From: Candidatus Magasanikiibacteriota bacterium
GTDB taxonomy: Bacteria; Patescibacteriota; Patescibacteriia; Magasanikbacterales; GWA2-37-8
Assembly (NCBI GenBank): GCA_009694865.1
Contig: SICD01000005.1
Location: forward strand, 1-43,278
Direction of reading: 5' to 3'
DNA: 43,278 nucleotides
Of this stretch, positions 16,132 to 22,760 are shown piece by piece. Positions within the stretch are counted from its first letter, which is position 1; each line of letters opens with the position of its first letter. The notes below the pieces were generated by a model that was not told the DNA's origin, searched no databases, and saw only the letters and a program-made list of their open reading frames with translations. A program made the translations under genes and the position numbers.

Positions 16132-16525
16132 TTTTTTTCCCGCCACTTTCTTTAGGTGGCGGTCCTCTGGTAACCCTGGCGGACTCATGAACGATAAAAC
16201 TATCCATGACAGGGCCCCGATCGTTGTAGAACGAATCGGGAATGGTTGTCTTGTCCGCAAAAGAGTGATCGTTTGCCGTCACTCCGGCTCCTCGGTACTT
16301 CCCCGAAGATTATTACCCCACGTGCTAACGCTTAGGGCTTCGCGTGAGAAGTATTTCTCTCTGTTACTCCTCGACTTAAATCTCAAATATAATTTTAAGA
16401 TTTTAGTTGAGGTGAGGAGCGCGCTGGTGCAAGCGTCGCTCCTCTATTCACTCGTGCTACTTGAGGTTGGTTGACCCCGTATTGAGCACCTCTTAGCTCG
16501 AAACGGGTTGGGGGCGACGTGCCCC
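16132..16525 (-). promoter_or_regulatory. structured intergenic region with element copy 1 and the second duplicated module
   Basis: In transcription order: hairpin GGGGGC/GCCCCC just after the 16526 stop, element copy 1, the repeated module (16249-16356), CCCGAT/ATCGGG near 16207-16242, and CCGCCAC/GTGGCGG (16140-16163) next to the proposed GTG start. Confidence 0.5.
16369..16457 (-). ncRNA. two-hairpin GCAC element, copy 1
   Basis: Minus strand: GCAC flank (16457-16454), hairpin 1 GAGGAGCG/CGCTCCTC (16444-16414) with loop TTGCACCA, hairpin 2 CCTCAACT/AAGTCGAGG (16412-16369) extended by AAATCT/AGATTT pairs. Confidence 0.75.
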
Positions 16526-16813
16526 CTACGCCACCTTGAGGGTGGCGAGGGCGGCCGCGAAGCGGCCGTCGCCCAGCTTGGCCACGCGGCCCAGCTGGCT
16601 CGGGCGGCCCACGGGGGCCGGGGCCGGCGTGAGCCGGCCGTCCCACGCCTTGCGGGCCCGACCGTCGCCGGCCGTCCCGCGCGAGGCGGCGGCGACGATC
16701 GCCGCCGAGCGGGCCGCGGTGGCCCGCTCGTCCGCCTGGCGGGCGGCCCAGCCCGCCCACTCGTTCTCAACGGTGGAGCGAGGGGCGGGGCGGATCATCA
16801 TGGTCTTCTTCAT
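16526..16813 (-). CDS. small basic Ala/Arg-rich island protein
   Basis: 95 aa, starting MKKTMMIRPAPRS at ATG 16813; an ATG four codons later is an alternative. No strong ribosome binding site. Rich in Ala and Arg, with no membrane segment and no family recognised. Other frames here are also open because of high GC, but this one has consistent GC at third positions and the same strand as the rest of the island. First gene of the island; promoter at 16943-16970. Confidence 0.55.
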   Translation of the reverse strand: MKKTMMIRPAPRSTVENEWAGWAARQADERATAARSAAIVAAASRGTAGDGRARKAWDGRLTPAPAPVGRPSQLGRVAKLGDGRFAAALATLKVA

Positions 16814-16942
16814 TTGATTTTTGCCGGTCGCTTCTTAAGCTGCACCGGCTCCTCTGAAACACCACAACACCTGTTCAACTAACACGACATACGTCGTACT
16901 AGCCAGGCGTTCTGATGCCGCAACAAATAACAAAAAACATAT

Positions 16943-16970
16943 TTATTATTTCTTGCGATTAAATTGTCAA
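16943..16970 (-). promoter_or_regulatory. promoter for the island genes
   Basis: Minus strand TTGACA (16965-16970), 16-bp spacer, TAATAA (16943-16948), in AT-rich DNA. It would give a leader of about 120 nt containing a CTAGTACGAC/GTCGTGTTAG hairpin and a CCGGT/ACCGG hairpin. Confidence 0.55.
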
Positions 16971-16974
16971 AGGT

Positions 16975-17085
16975 CAATCGTCATCCGTTTGCTTAGTACT
17001 TATTCTGCTTAGAACTTAGTACTGGCTCGTAATACCGACTGTCCCCTGCTCCACCGACTAGATCCTTCGCTTGCGCTCAGGATGA
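16975..17085. repeat. repeat fragments before the island
   Basis: Contains CTTAGTACTTATTCTGCTTA microrepeats like those before nusB, and a half copy of the dispersed repeat (GATCCTTCGCTTGCGCTCAG, then GATGACA) at about 17060-17087. No gene seen. Confidence 0.5.
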
Positions 17086-17087
17086 CA

Positions 17088-17622
17088 AGAAGGTGAAGAA
17101 GGGACGCACTCGATACTACTAGGTCTAGTTAGGCCTAGAGGAGACCGCGAGGGGCTAGGGAAGTCTTGCGACCTCAACCTTGGCACACTCTCCGCCTCAC
17201 TCCGTAAAGTGGCTTGCGCCACCACGGAGCTAAAATTTACTAGAAGAGCGAAAATTCTCTTCGCCACTATCAATCTCTCCCACGCTCGTTTTAACGAGCG
17301 TGCCCCGAGTAAAATCGAGGGGCTTCTTTTCAGTGGCGACTAGATTTCTCAAACTCTTGATACTGTTGAAAAGAACAGGGCCGAATTGCTTCAACCGATG
17401 AGAGGACAAGTTTGCGGGTTCGTATGTATTACTTTTTGAACCTCTGTCTTGTCACACTCGTCAGTGGAAACAATAAACCTCTCTTTTATGGAGAGAGGTT
17501 GTCGAAATTTGACATTTGTTATTTGATATTTGTCATTCTATCAGCTCCTCTCTCCAGAGGCTGATAGACTGTTGATTGTAATGAGCTTGCCTTGTTAGGG
17601 GCTTCCGGGTCTTTCAGCCTAA
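17088..17622 (-). ncRNA. candidate large structured RNA of about 550 nt
   Basis: Minus-strand transcription would start near 17622 from a consensus promoter. Hairpins in order: TTGTTAGG/CCTAACAA at the start; CTATCAGC/GCTGATAG; AACCTCTCTC/GAGAGGTT; a three-way junction closed by TCGCCACT/AGTGGCGA (17332-17339 with 17261-17268) holding two strong hairpins, including CACGCTCGTT/AACGAGCGTG; GAAGAG/CTCTTC; and CTCCGT/ACGGAG (17224-17229 with 17200-17205) enclosing GTGGC-GCAA-GCCAC with a GNRA-type tetraloop. No long reading frame with coding character. I could not match it to RNase P RNA, tmRNA, SRP RNA or 6S RNA. The 3' end is not defined. Confidence 0.5.
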
Positions 17623-17628
17623 CAAACC

Positions 17629-17657
17629 AGTATATCATAGCTAGCCGCTTTTGTCAA
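17629..17657 (-). promoter_or_regulatory. consensus promoter of the structured RNA
   Basis: Minus strand TTGACA (17652-17657), 17-bp spacer, TATACT (17629-17634). Same quality as the rpsA promoter. Confidence 0.8.
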
Positions 17658-17752
17658 TCGTAGATACTCAATTTACTATTTACTAATTACTATTTACCTT
17701 ATTTTAGCCAAATTTATGTTATATAGAATTACTAAATTATGTCAATTTGCAC

Positions 17753-17781
17753 TTGACATATATCTTAATGTGTGCTATAGT
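17753..17781 (+). promoter_or_regulatory. promoter for the TrmB-like regulator
   Basis: TTGACA (17753-17758), 17-bp spacer, TATAGT (17776-17781), about 107 bases before the ATG at 17889. Confidence 0.8.
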
Positions 17782-17888
17782 ATCTATAAGTTAGCCAAAA
17801 AAGTGTCAACGTTTAGTAAAAAGTACCGCAGCGAGCGGGATCCAGCTGTGGCATGATAATTGGTAAATAGCATTAATTTCGCTAATAT

Positions 17889-18731
17889 ATGGCAAAAATT
17901 GAACACTTTACTCAACCTACCAGCATCCAGCAAACCCTCATCGACCTTGGCCTTGGCGAAAACGAAGCTAAACTCTACGAAATTTTGCTGGCGAACCCAG
18001 ACGCCACTATCCCCCTCTTAAAACAAAAAAGCCCGTTTTCACGGACCATGTTGTATTATATTTTGGAGAATTTAAAAGGGTATGGGCTCTTGGAATCCAA
18101 AGACATTGGCCCCAAAACTATTTTTAACGCCTCCCCACCGGAAAAGCTGGAAGAATTATTTGACGATCAAGAAAAAGAACTGAAACGACAAAAGGACCAA
18201 TTAAAAAACGTGATTGGCGATTTGCGATCCACCTATGCCCTGGCGCATAATAAACCGGGTATTAAATTTTATGAAGGCAAAGAAGGAATTATTCGAGCGT
18301 ACGAAGAATTGTTGGCTGTTGGGCAACCAATTGACAGTATTGAGGACAAGGGTGAAATGGCGACGTTTATTCCAGAATACTTTCCAAAATTTATAAAACA
18401 GCGCGTGGCAAAAAACATTTTTAATCGGGTGGTAGCGCCGAGCAGCAACGCTATTAATAGTACCAGCGAAAAAGAACTACGCGAAACACGCACCATTCCC
18501 GTAGAAGAATTTCCCTGTACTATGGATATTAAAATTGCTGGCGAGACAGTGCTCATGACCACCCTAAAAGAAGATCAGGCCATGGCGATTCAAATTCATC
18601 ATCCAGTGATTGCCTCCAACTTTAAACTACTCTTTAAATTTTTTTGGGATCACACTGCCAAACGCGAGTCGCCTAACCGCGGCACAGCGGTGGCTGGCGA
18701 CAACTCGGGCGTAACTATGTTAAACAATTGA
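17889..18731 (+). CDS. TrmB-family transcriptional regulator
   Basis: The 280-aa protein has a winged-helix domain (about residues 13-80: LIDLGLGENEAKLYEILL ... SRTMLYYILENLKGYGLLE), a helical linker rich in Lys and Glu (about 88-112) and a C-terminal sensor-like domain (FYEGKEGIIRAYEELL onward), the arrangement of TrmB-type regulators that are abundant in CPR genomes. Own promoter on the plus strand. It ends in TGA, and its last 82 bases overlap the 3' end of the converging 693-aa gene. The ligand and targets are not visible from sequence. Confidence 0.85.
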   Translation: MAKIEHFTQPTSIQQTLIDLGLGENEAKLYEILLANPDATIPLLKQKSPFSRTMLYYILENLKGYGLLESKDIGPKTIFNASPPEKLEELFDDQEKELKRQKDQLKNVIGDLRSTYALAHNKPGIKFYEGKEGIIRAYEELLAVGQPIDSIEDKGEMATFIPEYFPKFIKQRVAKNIFNRVVAPSSNAINSTSEKELRETRTIPVEEFPCTMDIKIAGETVLMTTLKEDQAMAIQIHHPVIASNFKLLFKFFWDHTAKRESPNRGTAVAGDNSGVTMLNN

Positions 18732-20731
18732 CCGGTCGGATCGAGTTCCTGTAAACGTTCCGGCGATGCGGTGGAAAGTTCGCTCATATATTCATCAAGC
18801 GGTAGCATCCGGTAGCCCGGCAGTAACAGCGGTGTAATTGTTTCTTGATAATTACGATTCTTACTCATCACCATCGCAAGCGGCACTTCACCCTTGTTGT
18901 CATCCTCGCCAGAAAGCCCTGGACCAACAATAACATCAAGGTGACACTCCTCTTTTTTATTTTCAGATACGTGAGTATGTATGTGGCGCTTAACAGCAAC
19001 CAACTCCGCAATTCGTGAACGCCAACCGTCATTGTCGCGAACATTGTCATCGATGTAAATTCCCTCCCCCGACAACTTATTAAAAACAGAAACCATAAAA
19101 TTTTCGTAGTCGAGGCCACGTTTGTACACCGTGGAACGCACGCCAAGTGCCACATCAATTTGGTTATTTTTTAATTTTTCTATCTGCGAGAAGTCACCGG
19201 TGATAACACCAGCGGGAAAAGCTGGAATTTCATCATAATAATCCAAAGCACTATACGATCCATTCTCATGATCAATCCGGGTACGAAAATATTGTTCTTT
19301 CCCCTCCGATAATTTCTTCTTAGCCAATAAAAAAGTTGGTGAACAACCGTCCTGCGCCATCAAACCAACTTTATTGGGGTAGATAACACCGCCGTTAGCA
19401 TCCCGACCACTTATGGTACTTGGCACCACAGCAACGTCATTCAGATGTGCGGCTACCTGTGGCAACAATTCTTTTAAATTATTAGGGTCGCGACTAATAG
19501 CCTGGATTCTGTCTTCCGCATAATGAAATTGATCCAACCCTGTTTCACCTTCTTTAATCATAAACACTTTATACAATGCGTCGGAAAGCCTGGTTTTTTC
19601 TTCGTCGCTGAGTTTTGCCCCTACCGCTGTTTCTAGCCTATCCCAACGAATTAATTTCTGCAGCAACTGGTTTAACGGGTAATAAACGGCGTCAGCCATG
19701 GTAATATCAACATAATCTTCATCGAGATCAGAGGCCGTACGTTCCGCTCGACTCGCGCCACTGCCCGGACCAAACTCGAGCATTATTTTTTTCTTTCGAG
19801 GGTCCTTCAGGCGCTGTAATAATTCCACTGTATTAAAACCCAGCCGCGGCTCATTTTCCGCTGCTGTTCGGTCTACCCGCCAATGAATTTCCGGAATCGG
19901 TTTTAATTCCCCACGCAATCCGAGCGCGTGTGTCAACACTCCCATCTTGCCTATTTCTTTAATAATATTCAACACAGCGACGCGCTCGGTTTGAAGCTCC
20001 ATAAGATCAACACTGCCGAGCGGTCGATTTTTCAAATTTTCTACAACTTTTCTAAAGAGCCCCGACAACGCCTGGTCACCCGGATCTCTTCGAATTTCAT
20101 TTAGTTGCAATTCATCAATAATTTTTTTAAAATTTGTTCCCGGATGGTCCATAATACGCTGGTACATTGCCTCAACAACATCTTTCGCTCGCACGAGTCC
20201 GTGCTGTTGAGTTGTCGCTGGGTCAACTCCAAAATTATGTGTCAAATTATAGCTTCCAAAAAAATTTAGGTCAAAGACCACTTTAAATGTATTCAACACC
20301 AATTGCATATCATACCGATTAAGCCGTTGTGATAATTGGAGAGCTCTACTAATAATAGTGGGGTCAACCTCGAGCGCTGGAAATAGCATCATTGCCCAAT
20401 TTTTAAACTCTTTAATAAAATTATAGGCCCGTGTCTTCTCGTTCGCGGTCGCTCCCTCCATAAAAAATAAAAACCAGTTTTGTTCAGATGTCGGTATGGT
20501 GTCAAAACGAACACCGGTTTTACTATAAAAATCACGAGCCGCTGACGTGGCAGCTTCAGACGGTCCAACGTTGTTGACCGCCAAATGATCAGGGCCAATT
20601 AAATGTTTCTCCTGTTGAGCACGCTCAAAATCACCCTCCCGTGATTCAGGGGACAATTTTGCTGGACGCTCTCGTTTCTCCCGCCGCGACGCGCCTACTA
20701 CTCTTGGATGAGGGGTTCCTTCGGCAAACAT
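18650..20731 (-). CDS. large protein with SAM-methyltransferase-like central domain
   Basis: 693 aa, from ATG 20731 to TGA. The first ~300 residues look mostly helical and are not recognised. At about residue 315 the block KIMLEFGPGSGASRAERTAS matches motif I of class I methyltransferases (E/DxGxGxG), followed by DYVDITMADAVYYPLNQLL. The remaining ~300 residues (GVITGDFSQIEKL, YIDDNVRDNDGWRSRIAELV) could complete a Rossmann-type domain. No signal peptide. Substrate unknown. It has no near neighbour on its strand, and converges with the TrmB gene with an 82-base overlap. Confidence 0.6.
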   Translation of the reverse strand: MFAEGTPHPRVVGASRREKRERPAKLSPESREGDFERAQQEKHLIGPDHLAVNNVGPSEAATSAARDFYSKTGVRFDTIPTSEQNWFLFFMEGATANEKTRAYNFIKEFKNWAMMLFPALEVDPTIISRALQLSQRLNRYDMQLVLNTFKVVFDLNFFGSYNLTHNFGVDPATTQQHGLVRAKDVVEAMYQRIMDHPGTNFKKIIDELQLNEIRRDPGDQALSGLFRKVVENLKNRPLGSVDLMELQTERVAVLNIIKEIGKMGVLTHALGLRGELKPIPEIHWRVDRTAAENEPRLGFNTVELLQRLKDPRKKKIMLEFGPGSGASRAERTASDLDEDYVDITMADAVYYPLNQLLQKLIRWDRLETAVGAKLSDEEKTRLSDALYKVFMIKEGETGLDQFHYAEDRIQAISRDPNNLKELLPQVAAHLNDVAVVPSTISGRDANGGVIYPNKVGLMAQDGCSPTFLLAKKKLSEGKEQYFRTRIDHENGSYSALDYYDEIPAFPAGVITGDFSQIEKLKNNQIDVALGVRSTVYKRGLDYENFMVSVFNKLSGEGIYIDDNVRDNDGWRSRIAELVAVKRHIHTHVSENKKEECHLDVIVGPGLSGEDDNKGEVPLAMVMSKNRNYQETITPLLLPGYRMLPLDEYMSELSTASPERLQELDPTGQLFNIVTPELSPATAVPRLGDSRLAV

Positions 20732-20795
20732 AGTACTTTATACTAATATCCTACTAAAATTACCCAAAAAAAGCAACCACCTACACCCTAACCCC

Positions 20796-20824
20796 TTGCC
20801 AAAAATCATATTATATAGTATCCT
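20796..20824 (+). promoter_or_regulatory. promoter for rpmF-nusB-rnc
   Basis: TTGCCA (20796-20801), 17-bp spacer, TATCCT (20819-20824), about 75 bases before rpmF. A short TCGGATT tandem repeat fills 20868-20886. Confidence 0.5.
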
Positions 20825-20901
20825 AAGAGCTACACACGTCCAAAATTCGCTTACAATCCGGTTTCGGATTTCGGATTTCGGATTTCGAGTTTTTCAATTA
20901 T

Positions 20902-21105
20902 ATGGCTCTTCCCGGCCACCGCCGTACTTCCGGCGACAAAGGACGCAACGCCACAGCGCGCGCCCTCAAAGAATTAACCCTGAATAGTTGCCCTAAATGC
21001 GGCAAAGCCACTCTGCCCCACCGCGCCTGCCGATTTTGCGGCACCTACCGCGGACGACAAGTCATCACTGTTGCCAAAAAACTTGCCAAGACGAAGCAGG
21101 CTTAA
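20902..21105 (+). CDS. rpmF: 50S ribosomal protein L32
   Basis: 67 aa, normal for L32. It begins with the basic ALPGHRRTSGDKGRN segment and carries the zinc ribbon CPKCG (about residues 30-34) and CRFCG (43-47). L32 is a late-assembling large-subunit protein. It leads a run with nusB and rnc on the same strand, all RNA-related. Confidence 0.95.
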   Translation: MALPGHRRTSGDKGRNATARALKELTLNSCPKCGKATLPHRACRFCGTYRGRQVITVAKKLAKTKQA

Positions 21106-21190
21106 GCAATAAGTTCTAGGTGCTAAGCGTAAGCGAAGAACGAATTGTTTTGCTTAGAGCTTAGTACTTACATACTTAGTGCTACAAAAC
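21106..21190. repeat. CTTAGTACTTA-type microrepeat before nusB
   Basis: Units such as CTAAGCGTAAGC and TTGCTTAGAGCTTAGTACTT repeat in this short gap; similar units occur at about 16990-17025. Confidence 0.5.
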
Positions 21191-21195
21191 ACACT

Positions 21196-21639
21196 ATGCC
21201 CAACAGACACCTCGCTCGTTCTATCGCCATGCAAAGCCTCTTTGAATGGGATTTTCGTGGCAACCCCACGGCGGCCCTGCCAGCGATCGTGGAACACAAC
21301 CTTACAGAATTCGCTCCCGGCCTCGCGGAAACCGAATTTACCAGAAAACTGGTGGCTGGTGTCATTGACAATCTCCAGGCAATCGACGAATTAGTGTCTC
21401 ACTACGCCCCCAGCTGGCCCATTGGTCAAATTACCATTGTCGATCGCAACATCTTGCGCATTGGCATGTTTGAGCTTAAATTAAGCGCCGATGTCCCTCC
21501 GAAAGTAGCCATTAATGAAGCGATTGAACTTGCTAAAAGTTTCGGCGGACCGTCATCCGGGAAATTTGTTAATGGCGTCTTGGGATCAATTTATAATGAT
21601 ATTATTAAAAAAGAAGACGCTCCAACAGAGCAAAAATAA
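21196..21639 (+). CDS. nusB: transcription antitermination protein NusB
   Basis: 147 aa from ATG 21196 ([20 protein letters not shown]), a typical NusB start; the frame also has an ATG at 21145 inside repeat DNA, which I reject. NusB binds boxA RNA with S10 during rRNA transcription. Family blocks: [32 protein letters not shown] and [29 protein letters not shown]. Ends seven bases before rnc, so the pair is an operon. Confidence 0.95.
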   Translation: MPNRHLARSIAMQSLFEWDFRGNPTAALPAIVEHNLTEFAPGLAETEFTRKLVAGVIDNLQAIDELVSHYAPSWPIGQITIVDRNILRIGMFELKLSADVPPKVAINEAIELAKSFGGPSSGKFVNGVLGSIYNDIIKKEDAPTEQK

Positions 21640-21645
21640 TTAATT

Positions 21646-22416
21646 ATGCCGCTCACCTACCAATCACCGGAAATCGCCGCTAAAAATTTCCCCGAACTAG
21701 AAGACCAACTCGGCATCACTTTTAAAAATCCGGAGTTGCTCATTCAATCTTTTGTCCATCGTTCGTATCTTAACGAACACCATGATTTCCCTCTGGGACA
21801 AAATGAACGCTTGGAATTTTTAGGAGACGCGGTACTCGAGCTAATTGTCACCGAATTCTTATTTAACGAATATCTCAATCCCGAAGGCGAACTCACCAAC
21901 TGGCGTGCCGCGCTAGTGAACGCGGTGATGCTCTCAAAAATAGCCTTTGAAATTGGCATGGAACCGTATCTCTTTCTTTCCCACGGCGAAGCCAAGGACG
22001 CTGGCACCAAAGCGCGCGGTTACATTATGGCCAACGCTATTGAAGCTTTAATTGGCGCCATTTATTTAGACCAAGGTTATGATATGGCGCGCCAATTTAT
22101 TACGCGCTGGGTTTTAATAAAACTGCCGGAGGTGCTAGAGCAGGGCTTGTATTTAGACGCGAAAAGCCGTTTTCAAGAATCCGCCCAGGAACTTTTAGGT
22201 GTCACCCCAACCTACCGCGTACTCCACGAAGAAGGTCCCGACCATGCCAAAAATTTTCGCGTCGGGGTGTTTGTGGATAAAGAACTGGTCGCGGCGGGCG
22301 TTGGCACCAGTAAACAAGAAGCCCAAACCGAAGCCGCTGAAGCGGCCGTGAAAATAAAAGGCTGGAAAGGGCCGAAAATAAATATTATAAAACGAGGAGA
22401 CGGAAACCCTGTTTAA
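21646..22416 (+). CDS. rnc: ribonuclease III
   Basis: 256 aa. RNase III cuts double-stranded RNA in rRNA maturation. The catalytic signature NERLEFLGDAVLEL is at 53-66 with the metal-binding acidic residues E57 and D61; a second acidic cluster lies in NAIEALIGAIYLDQGY. The C-terminal dsRNA-binding domain starts near 162 (DAKSRFQESAQELLG) and ends with AQTEAAEAAVKI. Length is normal. Directly followed by tRNA-Lys. Confidence 0.96.
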   Translation: MPLTYQSPEIAAKNFPELEDQLGITFKNPELLIQSFVHRSYLNEHHDFPLGQNERLEFLGDAVLELIVTEFLFNEYLNPEGELTNWRAALVNAVMLSKIAFEIGMEPYLFLSHGEAKDAGTKARGYIMANAIEALIGAIYLDQGYDMARQFITRWVLIKLPEVLEQGLYLDAKSRFQESAQELLGVTPTYRVLHEEGPDHAKNFRVGVFVDKELVAAGVGTSKQEAQTEAAEAAVKIKGWKGPKINIIKRGDGNPV

Positions 22417-22420
22417 CAGC

Positions 22421-22493
22421 GCGTCGGTAGCTCAGCTGGTAGAGCAGATCCCTCTTAAGGATAAGGTCCCGGGTTCGATCCCCGGCCGACGCA
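22421..22493 (+). tRNA. tRNA-Lys (anticodon CTT)
   Basis: 73 nt: acceptor GCGTCGG/CCGACGC, D-arm GCTC/GAGC, anticodon loop CTCTTAA (anticodon CTT), T-arm CCGGG-TTCGATC-CCCGG. The anticodon stem has a G-A mismatch at its outer pair. CCA not encoded. Confidence 0.9.
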
Positions 22494-22495
22494 CG

Positions 22496-22518
22496 AAATC
22501 CCAAAACTTGGGATTTTT
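22496..22518 (+). terminator. terminator after tRNA-Lys
   Basis: AAATCCCAA and TTGGGATTT pair, followed by TTTAT. Confidence 0.65.
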
Positions 22519-22522
22519 ATTT

Positions 22523-22594
22523 GCTCGCGTCGTTCAACGGATAGGACGGTAGCCTTCGAAGCTGCATATGGGGGTTCGATTCCCTCCGCGAGCA
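22523..22594 (+). tRNA. tRNA-Arg (anticodon TCG)
   Basis: 72 nt: acceptor GCTCGCG/CGCGAGC, D-arm GTTC/GGAC, anticodon stem GTAGC/GCTGC with loop CTTCGAA (anticodon TCG), T-arm GGGGG-TTCGATT-CCCTC with a wobble or mismatch. CCA not encoded. Confidence 0.88.
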
Positions 22595-22599
22595 CGACC

Positions 22600-22638
22600 A
22601 AATAGTTTCAGCCCAAGGCTGATCCGCCTCGGGCGGAC
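22600..22638. repeat. double palindrome overwriting a tRNA 5' end
   Basis: Two short palindromes, CAGCCCAAGGCTG and TCCGCCTCGGGCGGA, lie side by side. The TCCGCC/GGCGGA form is related to the palindrome inside glmS (40367-40393). Confidence 0.65.
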
Positions 22639-22697
22639 AATGGATAGAATATCAGGCTTCGAACCTGAAGATGGGAGTTCGATCCTCTCTGGGGGCA
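22626..22697 (+). pseudogene. degenerate second tRNA-Arg (TCG)
   Basis: From AATGGATAG to the 3' end this is a good tRNA-Arg: anticodon stem TCAGG/CCTGA with loop CTTCGAA, T-arm GGGAG-TTCGATC-CTCTC, 3' acceptor TGGGGGC. The first 13 bases are the palindrome GCCTCGGGCGGAC instead: the acceptor has a G-G mismatch and the D-stem (GGAC versus GAAT) does not pair. Total length is still 72. It may be a broken gene or one that tolerates poor pairing. Confidence 0.6.
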
Positions 22698-22708
22698 CAA
22701 AACTAAAT

Positions 22709-22740
22709 AGACGCGCCACGCATGGCACGTCTATTTTTAT
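22709..22740 (+). terminator. terminator after the tRNA cluster
   Basis: AGACG/CGTCT and GCCA/TGGC pair (one bulge each side), followed by ATTTTTATT. Confidence 0.7.
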
Positions 22741-22760
22741 TACAGCTGGTTTAACCTATT

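Noticed and set aside
11779-16457. Integron attC sites
   Set aside because: Same-strand cassettes with hairpins invite this idea, but there are two hairpins per site, no conserved GTTRRRY/RYYYAAC cores, and no integrase in the window.
17088-17622. RNase P RNA, tmRNA, SRP RNA, 6S RNA or group II intron domain V
   Set aside because: No GAGGAAAGTCC block, tRNA-like ends with a tag frame, GGAAG-AGCAGC block or proper domain V pairing. The GCAA-capped hairpin at 17200-17229 has a three-base bulge that does not fit domain V.
11634-17657. Assembly chimera or contamination
   Set aside because: Cannot be excluded without reads. However, lone GC-rich genes with host-like promoters occur at three other places, and the spacers have host-like composition, so a simple join is unlikely.
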